From positions 62,001 to 126,000 of the forward strand of contig NZ_JACHYE010000004.1 in NCBI RefSeq assembly GCF_014192645.1: 64,000 nt of DNA, read 5' to 3'. This DNA is from Herbaspirillum sp. Sphag64. Its GTDB lineage: Bacteria > Pseudomonadota > Gammaproteobacteria > Burkholderiales > Burkholderiaceae_D. The position numbers were made by a program, and so were the translations under genes. Positions 34,863-42,851 of this stretch are shown here, one piece after another. Each line of letters starts with the position of its first letter. Positions within the stretch are counted from its first letter, which is position 1. Below the pieces are notes generated by a model. It was given only the letters and a program-made list of their open reading frames with translations, ran no database searches and had not been told where the DNA came from.

Positions 34863-36035
34863 CTACAACTCTTCGACCAGGAACAGTCGCCGGTGCTCAC
34901 GCATGGCATAGCGGTCGGTCATGCCGGCGATGTAATCAGCAACCTGACGCGCCTGGCGGCGCGCCAGTTCGTCTTCGGTTTCGCTGGCGCGCAGCTGGAC
35001 CTGATAGTCGGGCGGCAGCAGATTCGGCTGCTTGAAAAAAGCGTCGAAGAGCTCAATGATGATGCGGCGGGCCTTGCTGGTCATGCGGTTGACCTGATAG
35101 TGACGGTACAGGTTCTGGCGCAAGAACTGTTTCAGCAGCGCGGCTTCCTGTTGCATCTTTTCCGAGAAGGCAATCAACGGCGGGGCATTGCGTACATGTT
35201 CAATGTTGCGCGGATCAACATCGGCGATGTTGGCACGTGATGTGCCGATCAGGTCGACAATGAGCGTATTGATCATGCGACGTACCGTTTCGTTGATGGC
35301 ACGCCGGCCACTGATGCCGGGGAATACGGCCTCTGCCTGTTGCCGGTGTCGTGCAAAGAAATCCACCTCATTAAGCTGCGCTACGGTGAGCAAGCCCGAG
35401 CGTAGACCGTCGTCGATGTCGTGATTGTTGTAGGCAATTTCATCGGCCAGATTGGCCAGTTGCGCTTCCAGCCCGGGTTGCTTCTTGTCGATGAAGCGTT
35501 GACCAATTGCGCCGAGTTGGCGGGCATTAGTCAGCGAGCAGTGCTTGAGGATGCCTTCACGCGTTTCAAACATCAAGTTCAGGCCATCAAAGCCGCCGTA
35601 GTGCTGCTCCAGATCATCGACCACACGCAGGCTTTGCAGGTTGTGTTCGAAGCCACCATAGTCTTGCATGCAGGCGTTGAGTGCATCCTGACCAGCGTGG
35701 CCGAAGGGTGTGTGGCCCAGATCATGCGCCAGCGAAATCGCTTCCACCAGATCTTCATTGAGACGCAGATTGCGGGCGCAGGAGCGGGCAATCTGTGCCA
35801 CTTCAATACTGTGCGTCAGGCGCGTACGAAACAGATCGCCTTCGTGATTGACGAAGACCTGCGTCTTGTATTCCAGTCTGCGAAATGCAGTGGAATGCAC
35901 GATACGGTCACGATCGCGCTGATACTCGGTGCGCGAACCAGGCGCTGGTTCAGCGTAGCGCCGACCTGCAGAATGGTTGTCGTGCGCGGCATAGGGAGCC
36001 AGTTTCAGTGGGGCGAGTTGTACGTCTTGGGTCAT
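34863..36035 (-). CDS. dgt: Deoxyguanosinetriphosphate triphosphohydrolase-like protein
   Basis: This 390-residue HD-domain dNTPase hydrolyses dGTP (and possibly other dNTPs) to the nucleoside and triphosphate. The N-terminal [18 protein letters not shown] near 46 and the HD metal site [11 protein letters not shown] plus [14 protein letters not shown] near 108 are intact. [17 protein letters not shown] near 192 is a second family block. It follows aroKB in the order often seen in Burkholderiales (aroK, aroB, dgt), with 60 bp between. Confidence 0.93.
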   Translation of the reverse strand: MTQDVQLAPLKLAPYAAHDNHSAGRRYAEPAPGSRTEYQRDRDRIVHSTAFRRLEYKTQVFVNHEGDLFRTRLTHSIEVAQIARSCARNLRLNEDLVEAISLAHDLGHTPFGHAGQDALNACMQDYGGFEHNLQSLRVVDDLEQHYGGFDGLNLMFETREGILKHCSLTNARQLGAIGQRFIDKKQPGLEAQLANLADEIAYNNHDIDDGLRSGLLTVAQLNEVDFFARHRQQAEAVFPGISGRRAINETVRRMINTLIVDLIGTSRANIADVDPRNIEHVRNAPPLIAFSEKMQQEAALLKQFLRQNLYRHYQVNRMTSKARRIIIELFDAFFKQPNLLPPDYQVQLRASETEDELARRQARQVADYIAGMTDRYAMREHRRLFLVEEL

Positions 36036-36095
36036 GGCAGAAACTCATTTCATCAATGTTTTCAACAGCCCTTTGCAAAGACGACCAGCAGGATG

Positions 36096-37832
36096 TCATT
36101 GCATGCAGCAGGCACTCAGGGTTTCCAGCAACAGCGCTTGCGGCACACTCGTGATGAGTGGCTTGCCGAGTGGTTTGATCAGGATGAACTTGATCTGGCC
36201 ACCTTCATTCTTCTTGTCGACTTCCATTAGTTCCAGCCAGCGCGCCTGCCCCAGATTGGGAGCTTGCACCGGCAGACCGGCCGCTTTGACGACGGCAGTC
36301 ACACGCTCTTTGGTGTGCTGGTCAATAAAGCCGAGACGATACGACAGATCGGCTGCCATTACCATGCCACAACCGACTGCTTCACCATGCAGCCATTGAC
36401 CATAGCCGAGTCCGGACTCGATGGCATGGCCAAACGTATGGCCGAAGTTGAGGATGGCGCGTAGACCGCCTTCGCGTTCATCCTGGCGCACCACATCTGC
36501 CTTGATTTCGCACGAACGCTGAATGGCGTAGGCCAGAGCGCTATCATCGCCGCCGACCAGACGCTCCATGTTCGCTTCAATCCAGTCGAAGAAGGCGGCA
36601 TCGATAATGGCACCATGTTTGATCACTTCTGCCAGTCCCGCCGACAGTTCCCGTGCTGGCAGGGTGTGCAGGGTAGCCGTATCGGCGATGACAGCCTGCG
36701 GCTGATAGAACGCGCCGATCATGTTCTTGCCTAGCGGATGATTGATACCCGTCTTGCCGCCAACCGAGGAGTCAACCTGTGACAGCAGGGTGGTCGGGAT
36801 CTGTACGAACGGCACGCCGCGCATGTAGGATGCTGCTGCAAATCCGGTCAGGTCACCGATGACGCCGCCACCGAGCGCGATCATGGTGGTCTTGCGATCA
36901 CATTTTTCTGCCAGCAGCACATCGAACACCTTCATCAGGCTGGCCCAGGTCTTTTCTTCTTCGCCGTCGGGCAAGACGATGGTGGTGACCTGTTTGCCAG
37001 CGTCTTCCAGCAATTTTTGTACTTTTGCCAGATATAGCGGTGCCACGACATCGTTGGTCACAATCGCTGCGCGTTTGCTTTGTACGTGGCGCGTCAGCAG
37101 TTCGGTAGAGGACAGCAGGCCGTGACCAATCGAAATCGGATAACTGCGTTCGCCGAGGTCAACATGCAGGGCGATGTAGCTGGAGGTAGAGGTCGTCATG
37201 GCAGGGCGGGCAAAGGAAACCGCGGGAGCAGAGCGCACGGCAGTGGCGTGCTCAAGACCGGTAGCGGCGGGTTCGAGATCAATGGAATAGGCTTCGGACA
37301 TGGTCACAAGGCTGGCTTTGGGTGTCAGTTCCAGTTGGCTCATGATGGCCTGTACCAGATACTGAATGTTGGGGCGGCCGGTCTCAATAATGAAATCGGC
37401 GACTTCACGATAGTAAGGTTCGCGCTGCCGCGATAATTCTTCCAGTTTGCGACGTGGATCAGCGGTTTGCAGCAACGGACGGTTTTTATCTCTCCCGGTG
37501 CGTTGCAGGATTTGATTGATACTGGCACGCAGATAGATGACCGTCCCACGCTCTTGCAAAATGGCGCGGGTTTCCTCGCGCAGGATAGCGCCGCCGCCGG
37601 TAGCCAGAACGACATTTTCCAGTGCGCTGAGTTCACGGATGACTTCTGCCTCGCGCTTGCGAAAGCTTTCTTCACCCTCGATTTCAAAAATGACGGGAAT
37701 GGAGGCGCCGGTACGCGCTTCGATTTCATGATCTGAATCGATGAAACGCTTGTTCAGCTTTTTCGCCAGGGCACGTCCTATGGTTGTCTTGCCGGCGCCC
37801 ATCAGGCCGACAAGAAAAATGCTTCCACTCAT
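36096..37832 (-). CDS. aroKB: Fused shikimate kinase / 3-dehydroquinate synthase (AroK-AroB)
   Basis: One 578-residue frame encodes two shikimate-pathway enzymes. Residues 1-170 are shikimate kinase: Walker [19 protein letters not shown], the DSDHEIE shikimate-binding Asp, GGGAILR and the RPLLQ lid. Residues about 215-578 are dehydroquinate synthase: [50 protein letters not shown] and the zinc-ligand His in [14 protein letters not shown] Pro/Ala/Thr-rich linker joins them. An internal ATG at 37199 could start a free AroB, but no ribosome binding site precedes it. The order matches the usual separate aroK-aroB pair downstream of pilQ, so the fusion probably arose by loss of the aroK stop. Confidence 0.92.
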   Translation of the reverse strand: MSGSIFLVGLMGAGKTTIGRALAKKLNKRFIDSDHEIEARTGASIPVIFEIEGEESFRKREAEVIRELSALENVVLATGGGAILREETRAILQERGTVIYLRASINQILQRTGRDKNRPLLQTADPRRKLEELSRQREPYYREVADFIIETGRPNIQYLVQAIMSQLELTPKASLVTMSEAYSIDLEPAATGLEHATAVRSAPAVSFARPAMTTSTSSYIALHVDLGERSYPISIGHGLLSSTELLTRHVQSKRAAIVTNDVVAPLYLAKVQKLLEDAGKQVTTIVLPDGEEEKTWASLMKVFDVLLAEKCDRKTTMIALGGGVIGDLTGFAAASYMRGVPFVQIPTTLLSQVDSSVGGKTGINHPLGKNMIGAFYQPQAVIADTATLHTLPARELSAGLAEVIKHGAIIDAAFFDWIEANMERLVGGDDSALAYAIQRSCEIKADVVRQDEREGGLRAILNFGHTFGHAIESGLGYGQWLHGEAVGCGMVMAADLSYRLGFIDQHTKERVTAVVKAAGLPVQAPNLGQARWLELMEVDKKNEGGQIKFILIKPLGKPLITSVPQALLLETLSACCMQ

Positions 37833-38000
37833 ATGTGTTATTCGCTGCGGGATTATCCGGGCAGTTGCCTGGCAGACATCTCTTCGAGATTGTTATTTTG
37901 CCAAGCAGGACTGACTGTAACAGGCGATTTTACCGTTTGTTGCTGCCTTGTCGTGAAATTATCCGGGTAATTTTCGGCTTAAAACCCCTGTTTTGACCTG

Positions 38001-39716
38001 TTAATGCGGTAAATCGTCGATGGCGACAATGCTGGGAGTCAGAAAAATCAGCAATTCTGTCTTGGCTTCCACTTTTGCGGTATTGGTGAACAGGCGTCCC
38101 AGAAGCGGCAGATCGCCCAGAAGCGGTACTTTGGTGGTCGTATCTGACTCGGTTTTGGTATAGATGCCGCCGATGATCACGGTGCCGCCATCTTCTACCT
38201 GAACCTGCGTCTTGACATGCTTGGTGTTGATCGCCAGTCCGCCAGGTGTGGAGATGCCGCGACTGTCTTTGCTGATGTCAACACTGAGGATTACATTGCC
38301 GTCTGGCGTGATCTGTGGCGTGACTTCCAGTTTCAGGTTGGCTTTCTTGAAGGCCACTGAGGTGGCACCGCTGGTGGTGGATTGCTGGAAGGGAATTTCT
38401 TCGCCTTGCTCAATCAAGGCCGCTTGCTGATCTGCCGTAATCACGCGTGGGCTCGAGATGATCTGTCCTTTGCCATCGCTCTCCAGTGCTGACAGTTCGA
38501 GATTGAGCAATCGATTGGCACCGGCACTGAACAGGCTAAGGCCAACGCTGCCGGCGGCAAATGCATTCAGTGATGCGGCGGGTAAATCGATACCGGGATG
38601 ATTGCTGGAGCCTGCTGCTGCCGTGCTTGCGAAGGAAGACGACAAGCCCAGACGCGCACCGAGATTGCGACTGAAGCTGTCATCCGCCTCTACGATGCGC
38701 GCTTCAATCAGGACTTGTCGTGCCGGCACATCGATTTTGCTGAGCAGATCGCGGACTTTATCCAGTACGGCGGGCGTATCGGTCACGAAAAGTTGATTGG
38801 TACGCGCGTCAACCAACGTGCTGCCTCGGCGTGACAGCATATGCGGATGGACATCGACATCGCCACTTTTGCCGACACCGAAGAGTTTGCGGAAGATGTC
38901 CGCTTTTTGATAATTGAGCTGAAATACTTCGGTATGTAGCGCCTCGACTGCGGCTGTTTGTTCCTGCTCTTCGCGCTCGCTTTTTTCCTTGGCCAGAACT
39001 TCGACGCGCGGTGCAATCCAGATGACGGAATCCTGGCGTCGCATTGCGAGTCCTCGGGCTTGCAAAATGACGTCCAGCGCAAGCGGCCAGGGAACGTTTT
39101 GCAGGCGTAGCGTCACTGTGCCGGTCACACTATCGCTGGCCACGATATTGATCCCCGTGAATTCGGCAAAGGTATGTAGGACTGCGCGGATATCGGCTTG
39201 CTGAAAATTGAGCGATAAGCTGGCAGCTTCCTGGGGTGCAATGTGCTCGTTGGATGTTGCTGCTGTAACGATGCTGGCGGTGTCGTTCTGGCTAGGATCG
39301 ATACGGATCAGGATGGTGCGCGTTCCTGTGATAACGGTATAGGGCGCTGTGCGGCTGAGATTGAAGACCAGACGTGTCCTGTCCTCGGCGTGTGCAATTG
39401 CGTAACTCTGGAGGATGCTGCCTTGTGCCCTGGATGAGAAGGTATTGGCATTGTTGGGGGAACGAACATCAATGGCACTGTGCGGTAAGTCGAGCACAAT
39501 CCTTGCGGGGCTTTCAGTCGAAAAGTGACGTATGGTCTGTTTATTCTCATTGTCATTGCCCCTGTCGTTGTCTAGTGTGATTGTGATCTCGATCTGCTGT
39601 GCCGTAGTCATGGCATCGATTGCGATAATGGCATTTTCTACCTCTTGTGTATGCGCAGTCAGACACGTTAGGGCAGCGTAGATGCCAAGCAGACAGGTAA
39701 CACAGAAGTGCATCAT
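38001..39716 (-). CDS. pilQ: Type IV pilus secretin PilQ
   Basis: This 571-residue outer-membrane secretin for type IV pilus extrusion has a signal peptide (about residues 1-23), one AMIN-like domain (about 28-135), an STN/N0 domain (LNFQQADIRAVLHTFAEFTGINIVA near 168), an N1 domain and the secretin core (VLIEARIVEADDSF near 342, VQVEDGGTVIIGGIY near 515, VPLLGDLPLLGRLF near 540). It is shorter than many PilQ proteins, which often carry two AMIN domains. The start overlaps the pilP stop by 4 bp. Last gene of pilMNOPQ. Confidence 0.93.
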   Translation of the reverse strand: MMHFCVTCLLGIYAALTCLTAHTQEVENAIIAIDAMTTAQQIEITITLDNDRGNDNENKQTIRHFSTESPARIVLDLPHSAIDVRSPNNANTFSSRAQGSILQSYAIAHAEDRTRLVFNLSRTAPYTVITGTRTILIRIDPSQNDTASIVTAATSNEHIAPQEAASLSLNFQQADIRAVLHTFAEFTGINIVASDSVTGTVTLRLQNVPWPLALDVILQARGLAMRRQDSVIWIAPRVEVLAKEKSEREEQEQTAAVEALHTEVFQLNYQKADIFRKLFGVGKSGDVDVHPHMLSRRGSTLVDARTNQLFVTDTPAVLDKVRDLLSKIDVPARQVLIEARIVEADDSFSRNLGARLGLSSSFASTAAAGSSNHPGIDLPAASLNAFAAGSVGLSLFSAGANRLLNLELSALESDGKGQIISSPRVITADQQAALIEQGEEIPFQQSTTSGATSVAFKKANLKLEVTPQITPDGNVILSVDISKDSRGISTPGGLAINTKHVKTQVQVEDGGTVIIGGIYTKTESDTTTKVPLLGDLPLLGRLFTNTAKVEAKTELLIFLTPSIVAIDDLPH

Positions 39717-40306
39717 GGCGTTACACCCGCGAAGTGCAGCTGGCGCAGATGGACGCTCCAGCTGCCATCGGTTTGGGGCAATAGTTCTTCCAGCTCCAGC
39801 GCGTTCGCCGAGATGCGCAATATCCTCCCGAAATGCGCACCGAGATAGTCGCCGATTCTGATGCGATACACCTTGCCGTCAGTGCGTATCAGCGCGTTAT
39901 TGCCAGCAGCGCCCAATAAAGTCCCGACCAGTGTGATTGACTCAAGTGGATGGTCTTCTAATGGCTGACGAGGACCACGTTGAGGTGGTCTGATAGCCAA
40001 TGCGACGAAATCTGTTTCTTCATCATCGGGCTGGTGACGATAAAAAGGACTCCTTATCTGAGCACTCAGATAAGGAGGCGGGGCTGGTTCGATAGCAGCA
40101 GACAAATTTGCAGATTGGTTGGGTTGATTGGAACTGGTCTGGGCTGATTGTTGTGCTGCCTGGCTGAGCCAGTCCTTGAGCTGTTCTTTTGATTCCTGCT
40201 CCTGGCAGGCGGTCAGCAGTAGCGATAACGGCAGTAACAACGGCAGCAATAGTGGCGATAGGCAAGTTCGCACGACGGTGATGAGCTGCATCATGATCAG
40301 CTTCAT
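39713..40306 (-). CDS. pilP: Type IV pilus lipoprotein PilP
   Basis: This 197-residue lipoprotein has a hydrophobic signal and a lipobox LLTAC near residue 34. A disordered Gln/Ser/Asn/Pro stretch follows, then the C-terminal beta domain: LESITLVGTLLGAAGNNALIRTDG near 123 and YRIRIGDYLGAHFGRILRI, the classic PilP signature. It connects the PilNO inner-membrane complex to PilQ. It overlaps pilQ by 4 bp and follows pilO by 2 bp. Confidence 0.92.
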   Translation of the reverse strand: MKLIMMQLITVVRTCLSPLLLPLLLPLSLLLTACQEQESKEQLKDWLSQAAQQSAQTSSNQPNQSANLSAAIEPAPPPYLSAQIRSPFYRHQPDDEETDFVALAIRPPQRGPRQPLEDHPLESITLVGTLLGAAGNNALIRTDGKVYRIRIGDYLGAHFGRILRISANALELEELLPQTDGSWSVHLRQLHFAGVTP

Positions 40307-40308
40307 GA

Positions 40309-40953
40309 TCAGCTCCCGGCTTTGGTCGATGCTGGCGCTGCCGCACGACGAAAGCTCAGGATGCTGGTTTCAAGCTGGAGTAAGTCCTTGGCTTCGCCGG
40401 TGCTATTCAGTTGTAATTTTCCGAGCACGAAGAGTCTCGGCGATGCGGCCAGTGCTGCTGCAAAATGACCGATGTCGTGATAACGGCCGAGCAGACGCAG
40501 CTGTAGCGGTAACAATTGATAATACGGTGTGTTTACAGGGGCGGCTGGCCGTGCCATCTCAAGCGTCAGTTGATGCTGTGTCGCGATGGCGGCAATTTCG
40601 CCTAATAGAAGACCCGGATCGTCGTGGTCGGAAAATTGCTGATGATACCAGCCAATGCGTTGTCGTAATTCCTCCTGTTCAACGCGTAGCTGGTCAAGAT
40701 CTGACGTTCGCTGCAACTTGTTGCGGTAATCCAGTTTGAGCTGTGCCTCGTCCTGTTGCTGATCGTTGATCACATGCTGCGCCGGGATGAGCAAAAAATA
40801 CCACCCCATCAGTAGAGATAAAAGAAAAATGATCGCATTCAGGCTGGTGCGTGGCAACCAGTGCCAGCTTGCCGGATGACGCTGTATCAGATCGCGCAAG
40901 GAAAGTGTGCCGGGCGATGCGAAAGCTTGTGCCCATTCTGGGATGCTGATCAT
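40309..40953 (-). CDS. pilO: Type IV pilus alignment protein PilO
   Basis: This 214-residue inner-membrane protein has one transmembrane segment (about 36-55, LNAIIFLLSLLMGWYFLLIP), a coiled coil rich in Gln and Glu, and a C-terminal ferredoxin-like domain (LQLRLLGRYHDIGHFAAALAASPRLFVL near 150), as in PilO. It pairs with PilN. ATGA overlap with the pilN stop. Confidence 0.92.
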   Translation of the reverse strand: MISIPEWAQAFASPGTLSLRDLIQRHPASWHWLPRTSLNAIIFLLSLLMGWYFLLIPAQHVINDQQQDEAQLKLDYRNKLQRTSDLDQLRVEQEELRQRIGWYHQQFSDHDDPGLLLGEIAAIATQHQLTLEMARPAAPVNTPYYQLLPLQLRLLGRYHDIGHFAAALAASPRLFVLGKLQLNSTGEAKDLLQLETSILSFRRAAAPASTKAGS

Positions 40954-41492
40954 GAATCATGTTCCTTGTTCTGGGTGACTACGTTGATAAGGAATGCCTG
41001 TCGTTGGCCAGACTTGGTGGTGTGTTGCAAGTCGACGAGGCTTGATGGGTATTGCTGCCGGAGGGCATGGAGCAGGTCGGCAATATCCTGATGGCTATCG
41101 GCCAGTCCCTGCAGAGACAAGCGCTGTTTCTCTTCGCTGAGCTGCTCGAGAACGATGCCGGGTGGTGTGTTCATCGCCAGCAACGTCAGTAGGCTCACTG
41201 TTGCGGTGCGTTGCTGCTGCACGCTATCGAGTGCTGCACGTTGCTTGCTTAGTTGAACAATGTCTTGTTGTATTTGTTGACGAAGCGCAATGTGTTGATC
41301 CTGCTGCTGGTGTGCCTGCCGTAACAGTTGCAGTCGCTCGCGCTGCCGTTCGTGCTGCTGTTCCAGGATTAGCCAGTTGCAGAGGATGATGACGCTGGCA
41401 CTTATCAATAGCACGGCTAGCCAGCGCTGATAGCGCTGTTGCTCGCGCCGACTACGTCGTTCATGTCGCGGTAGCAGATTGAATCTGATCAC
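40950..41492 (-). CDS. pilN: Type IV pilus alignment protein PilN
   Basis: This 180-residue protein starts with a GTG that overlaps the pilM stop (GTGA). Its first residues, IRFNLLPRHERRSRREQQRY, hold the conserved INLLPxR motif that docks into PilM. One membrane segment (about 24-42) is followed by a long Gln-rich coiled coil and a C-terminal domain. The frame is open 282 bp further upstream inside pilM, but that extension is not PilN-like. Forms the PilMNOP platform. Confidence 0.92.
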   Translation of the reverse strand: MIRFNLLPRHERRSRREQQRYQRWLAVLLISASVIILCNWLILEQQHERQRERLQLLRQAHQQQDQHIALRQQIQQDIVQLSKQRAALDSVQQQRTATVSLLTLLAMNTPPGIVLEQLSEEKQRLSLQGLADSHQDIADLLHALRQQYPSSLVDLQHTTKSGQRQAFLINVVTQNKEHDS

Positions 41493-42529
41493 CGTGCAGC
41501 CTTTTGTCTGTGCAAGCCCAAAGCTAAACCACAGGCGGTTAAATACGGTGATCCATGCTCCTTCAGGATGCTCGTGTCGCCGTCCCCGATGAGCGTCATG
41601 CCGAAAAATGGCATGCTGATACTGACCTCGACGGCTGGTGGCAATACGGATTGCATTTGCTTCTGGCAGGCTGGTGTCGCCAGTTGCGGGCCTGTCAGAA
41701 TTATTTTTTCGGATAAGCTGTTGTGCGTTGTAGACGGCATGCTGGTTGCAAACAGTTCCAGACTCCGTTGCCATAGGCCCGGTAGTAGTCTGGCCAGACC
41801 ATCTGGCGTTCGCTGCGATTGAGGCAGCGGTGCTGACAGAGAAACCATTCGGGGTGAGGCGTTTGGACTGATGAACAGGGCCAGTTGTAATGCATTTCCA
41901 TCAATGCAAAGTATGCCGGTTAGCTGCGCGGTGCAGTTCGCCGTGTTGCCAAGGCCGTGGCCTGGATTGCGCAGGCAGGTGGCATATTGTGCATAACAGT
42001 CTGGTTCGATCGCGAGCAGATCCAGTCCTGCTGCTTCGGCAATGGCGAGCCGATCATCAACGCAGTCTCTGTGGACTGCGGCAACGAGCACGTGTTGATG
42101 GGCATTCCCCTGCGTGGATTCAGGCAATTGAATATCGATACAAGCCTGTTGTATTGGATAGGGGACAAGGCTTGCTAATGCTTGCTGTGCCATAACGGTC
42201 AATTGTGTGTGCCTGGGTTTCGTAACCCGTTGCTCCACGGGGAGCAATACCGTCGTTGTCAGGCACGCAGGAATATTCATGGCGACTTCACGCGCTGTAC
42301 TGCCACATTTTTCCAGCAAGTCACGCAAGGTTTGAATCACGAGATCGATTTTTTCGATATGGCCATTGTTGATGGCATCCATTGGCAATGCTTCAGAGGC
42401 ATGTCGCACAATGACCGGGGGGGCTTTGGCGGTGATATGCAGTTCGACCAGGCGGATGGCGCGGCTGCTGATGTCGAGCCCGGTTAGCGTTGGTTTGGTG
42501 CGTGATAGAAGGCGGGGCAGCGTAAACAA
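41489..42529 (-). CDS. pilM: Type IV pilus assembly ATPase-like protein PilM
   Basis: This 346-residue actin-like cytoplasmic protein is of the PilM/FtsA fold. It opens TKPTLTGLDISSRAIRLVEL (phosphate-1 region), followed by EALPMDAINNGHIEK near 48. IPACLTTTVLLP near 96 and later the LQLALFISPN and IILTGPQLA regions match the family. Initiation is at a TTG, as judged by the N-terminal alignment; there is no better ATG upstream. First gene of the pilMNOPQ operon, divergent from the penicillin-binding protein gene, a conserved arrangement. Confidence 0.9.
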   Translation of the reverse strand: MFTLPRLLSRTKPTLTGLDISSRAIRLVELHITAKAPPVIVRHASEALPMDAINNGHIEKIDLVIQTLRDLLEKCGSTAREVAMNIPACLTTTVLLPVEQRVTKPRHTQLTVMAQQALASLVPYPIQQACIDIQLPESTQGNAHQHVLVAAVHRDCVDDRLAIAEAAGLDLLAIEPDCYAQYATCLRNPGHGLGNTANCTAQLTGILCIDGNALQLALFISPNASPRMVSLSAPLPQSQRTPDGLARLLPGLWQRSLELFATSMPSTTHNSLSEKIILTGPQLATPACQKQMQSVLPPAVEVSISMPFFGMTLIGDGDTSILKEHGSPYLTACGLALGLHRQKAAR

Positions 42530-42851
42530 GGATGGTTCTCGACGAGGTGCGTAATGCCAGCAAAGTCCGTAAGGTGCGGTAGTAGTATGTTGTTAAAAAT
42601 ACAATTGTTATCCTAGCAACAACATGGGTTGGCTGCAATTCATTTCCTTGTGGAAATTTTATTGAGGCGAAATTTCGCAACTAAATGTGGTGATTACGCC
42701 TCATCATGCACCGCGCGCTCGCCGATAAGCGCCTGCAAGATGCGTGATAGGGGCATCGCACTGACAGTGCTCCTGCGCATTACCGGATTTTGCGATACGC
42801 CAAGTCGTTATAATGCGAACTTTCCGATTCAAGCTTCAATCATCGATCAGC
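42530..42851. other. Shared pilM / mrcA intergenic region
   Basis: The 322-bp divergent spacer contains no gene. It must hold both promoters. It contains a perfect 12-bp palindrome, GCGAAATTTCGC, at 42667-42678 and, further towards mrcA, a consensus TATAAT at 42809-42814. Near pilM, TGTTGTT and AACAACA form an interrupted inverted repeat (about 42588-42624). Confidence 0.6.
42809..42814 (+). promoter_or_regulatory. Candidate -10 box of mrcA
   Basis: TATAAT lies 38 bp before the chosen mrcA start. No good -35 hexamer is seen at the right distance. If used, transcription starts after the upstream in-frame ATG at 42813, favouring 42852 as the true start. Confidence 0.4.
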
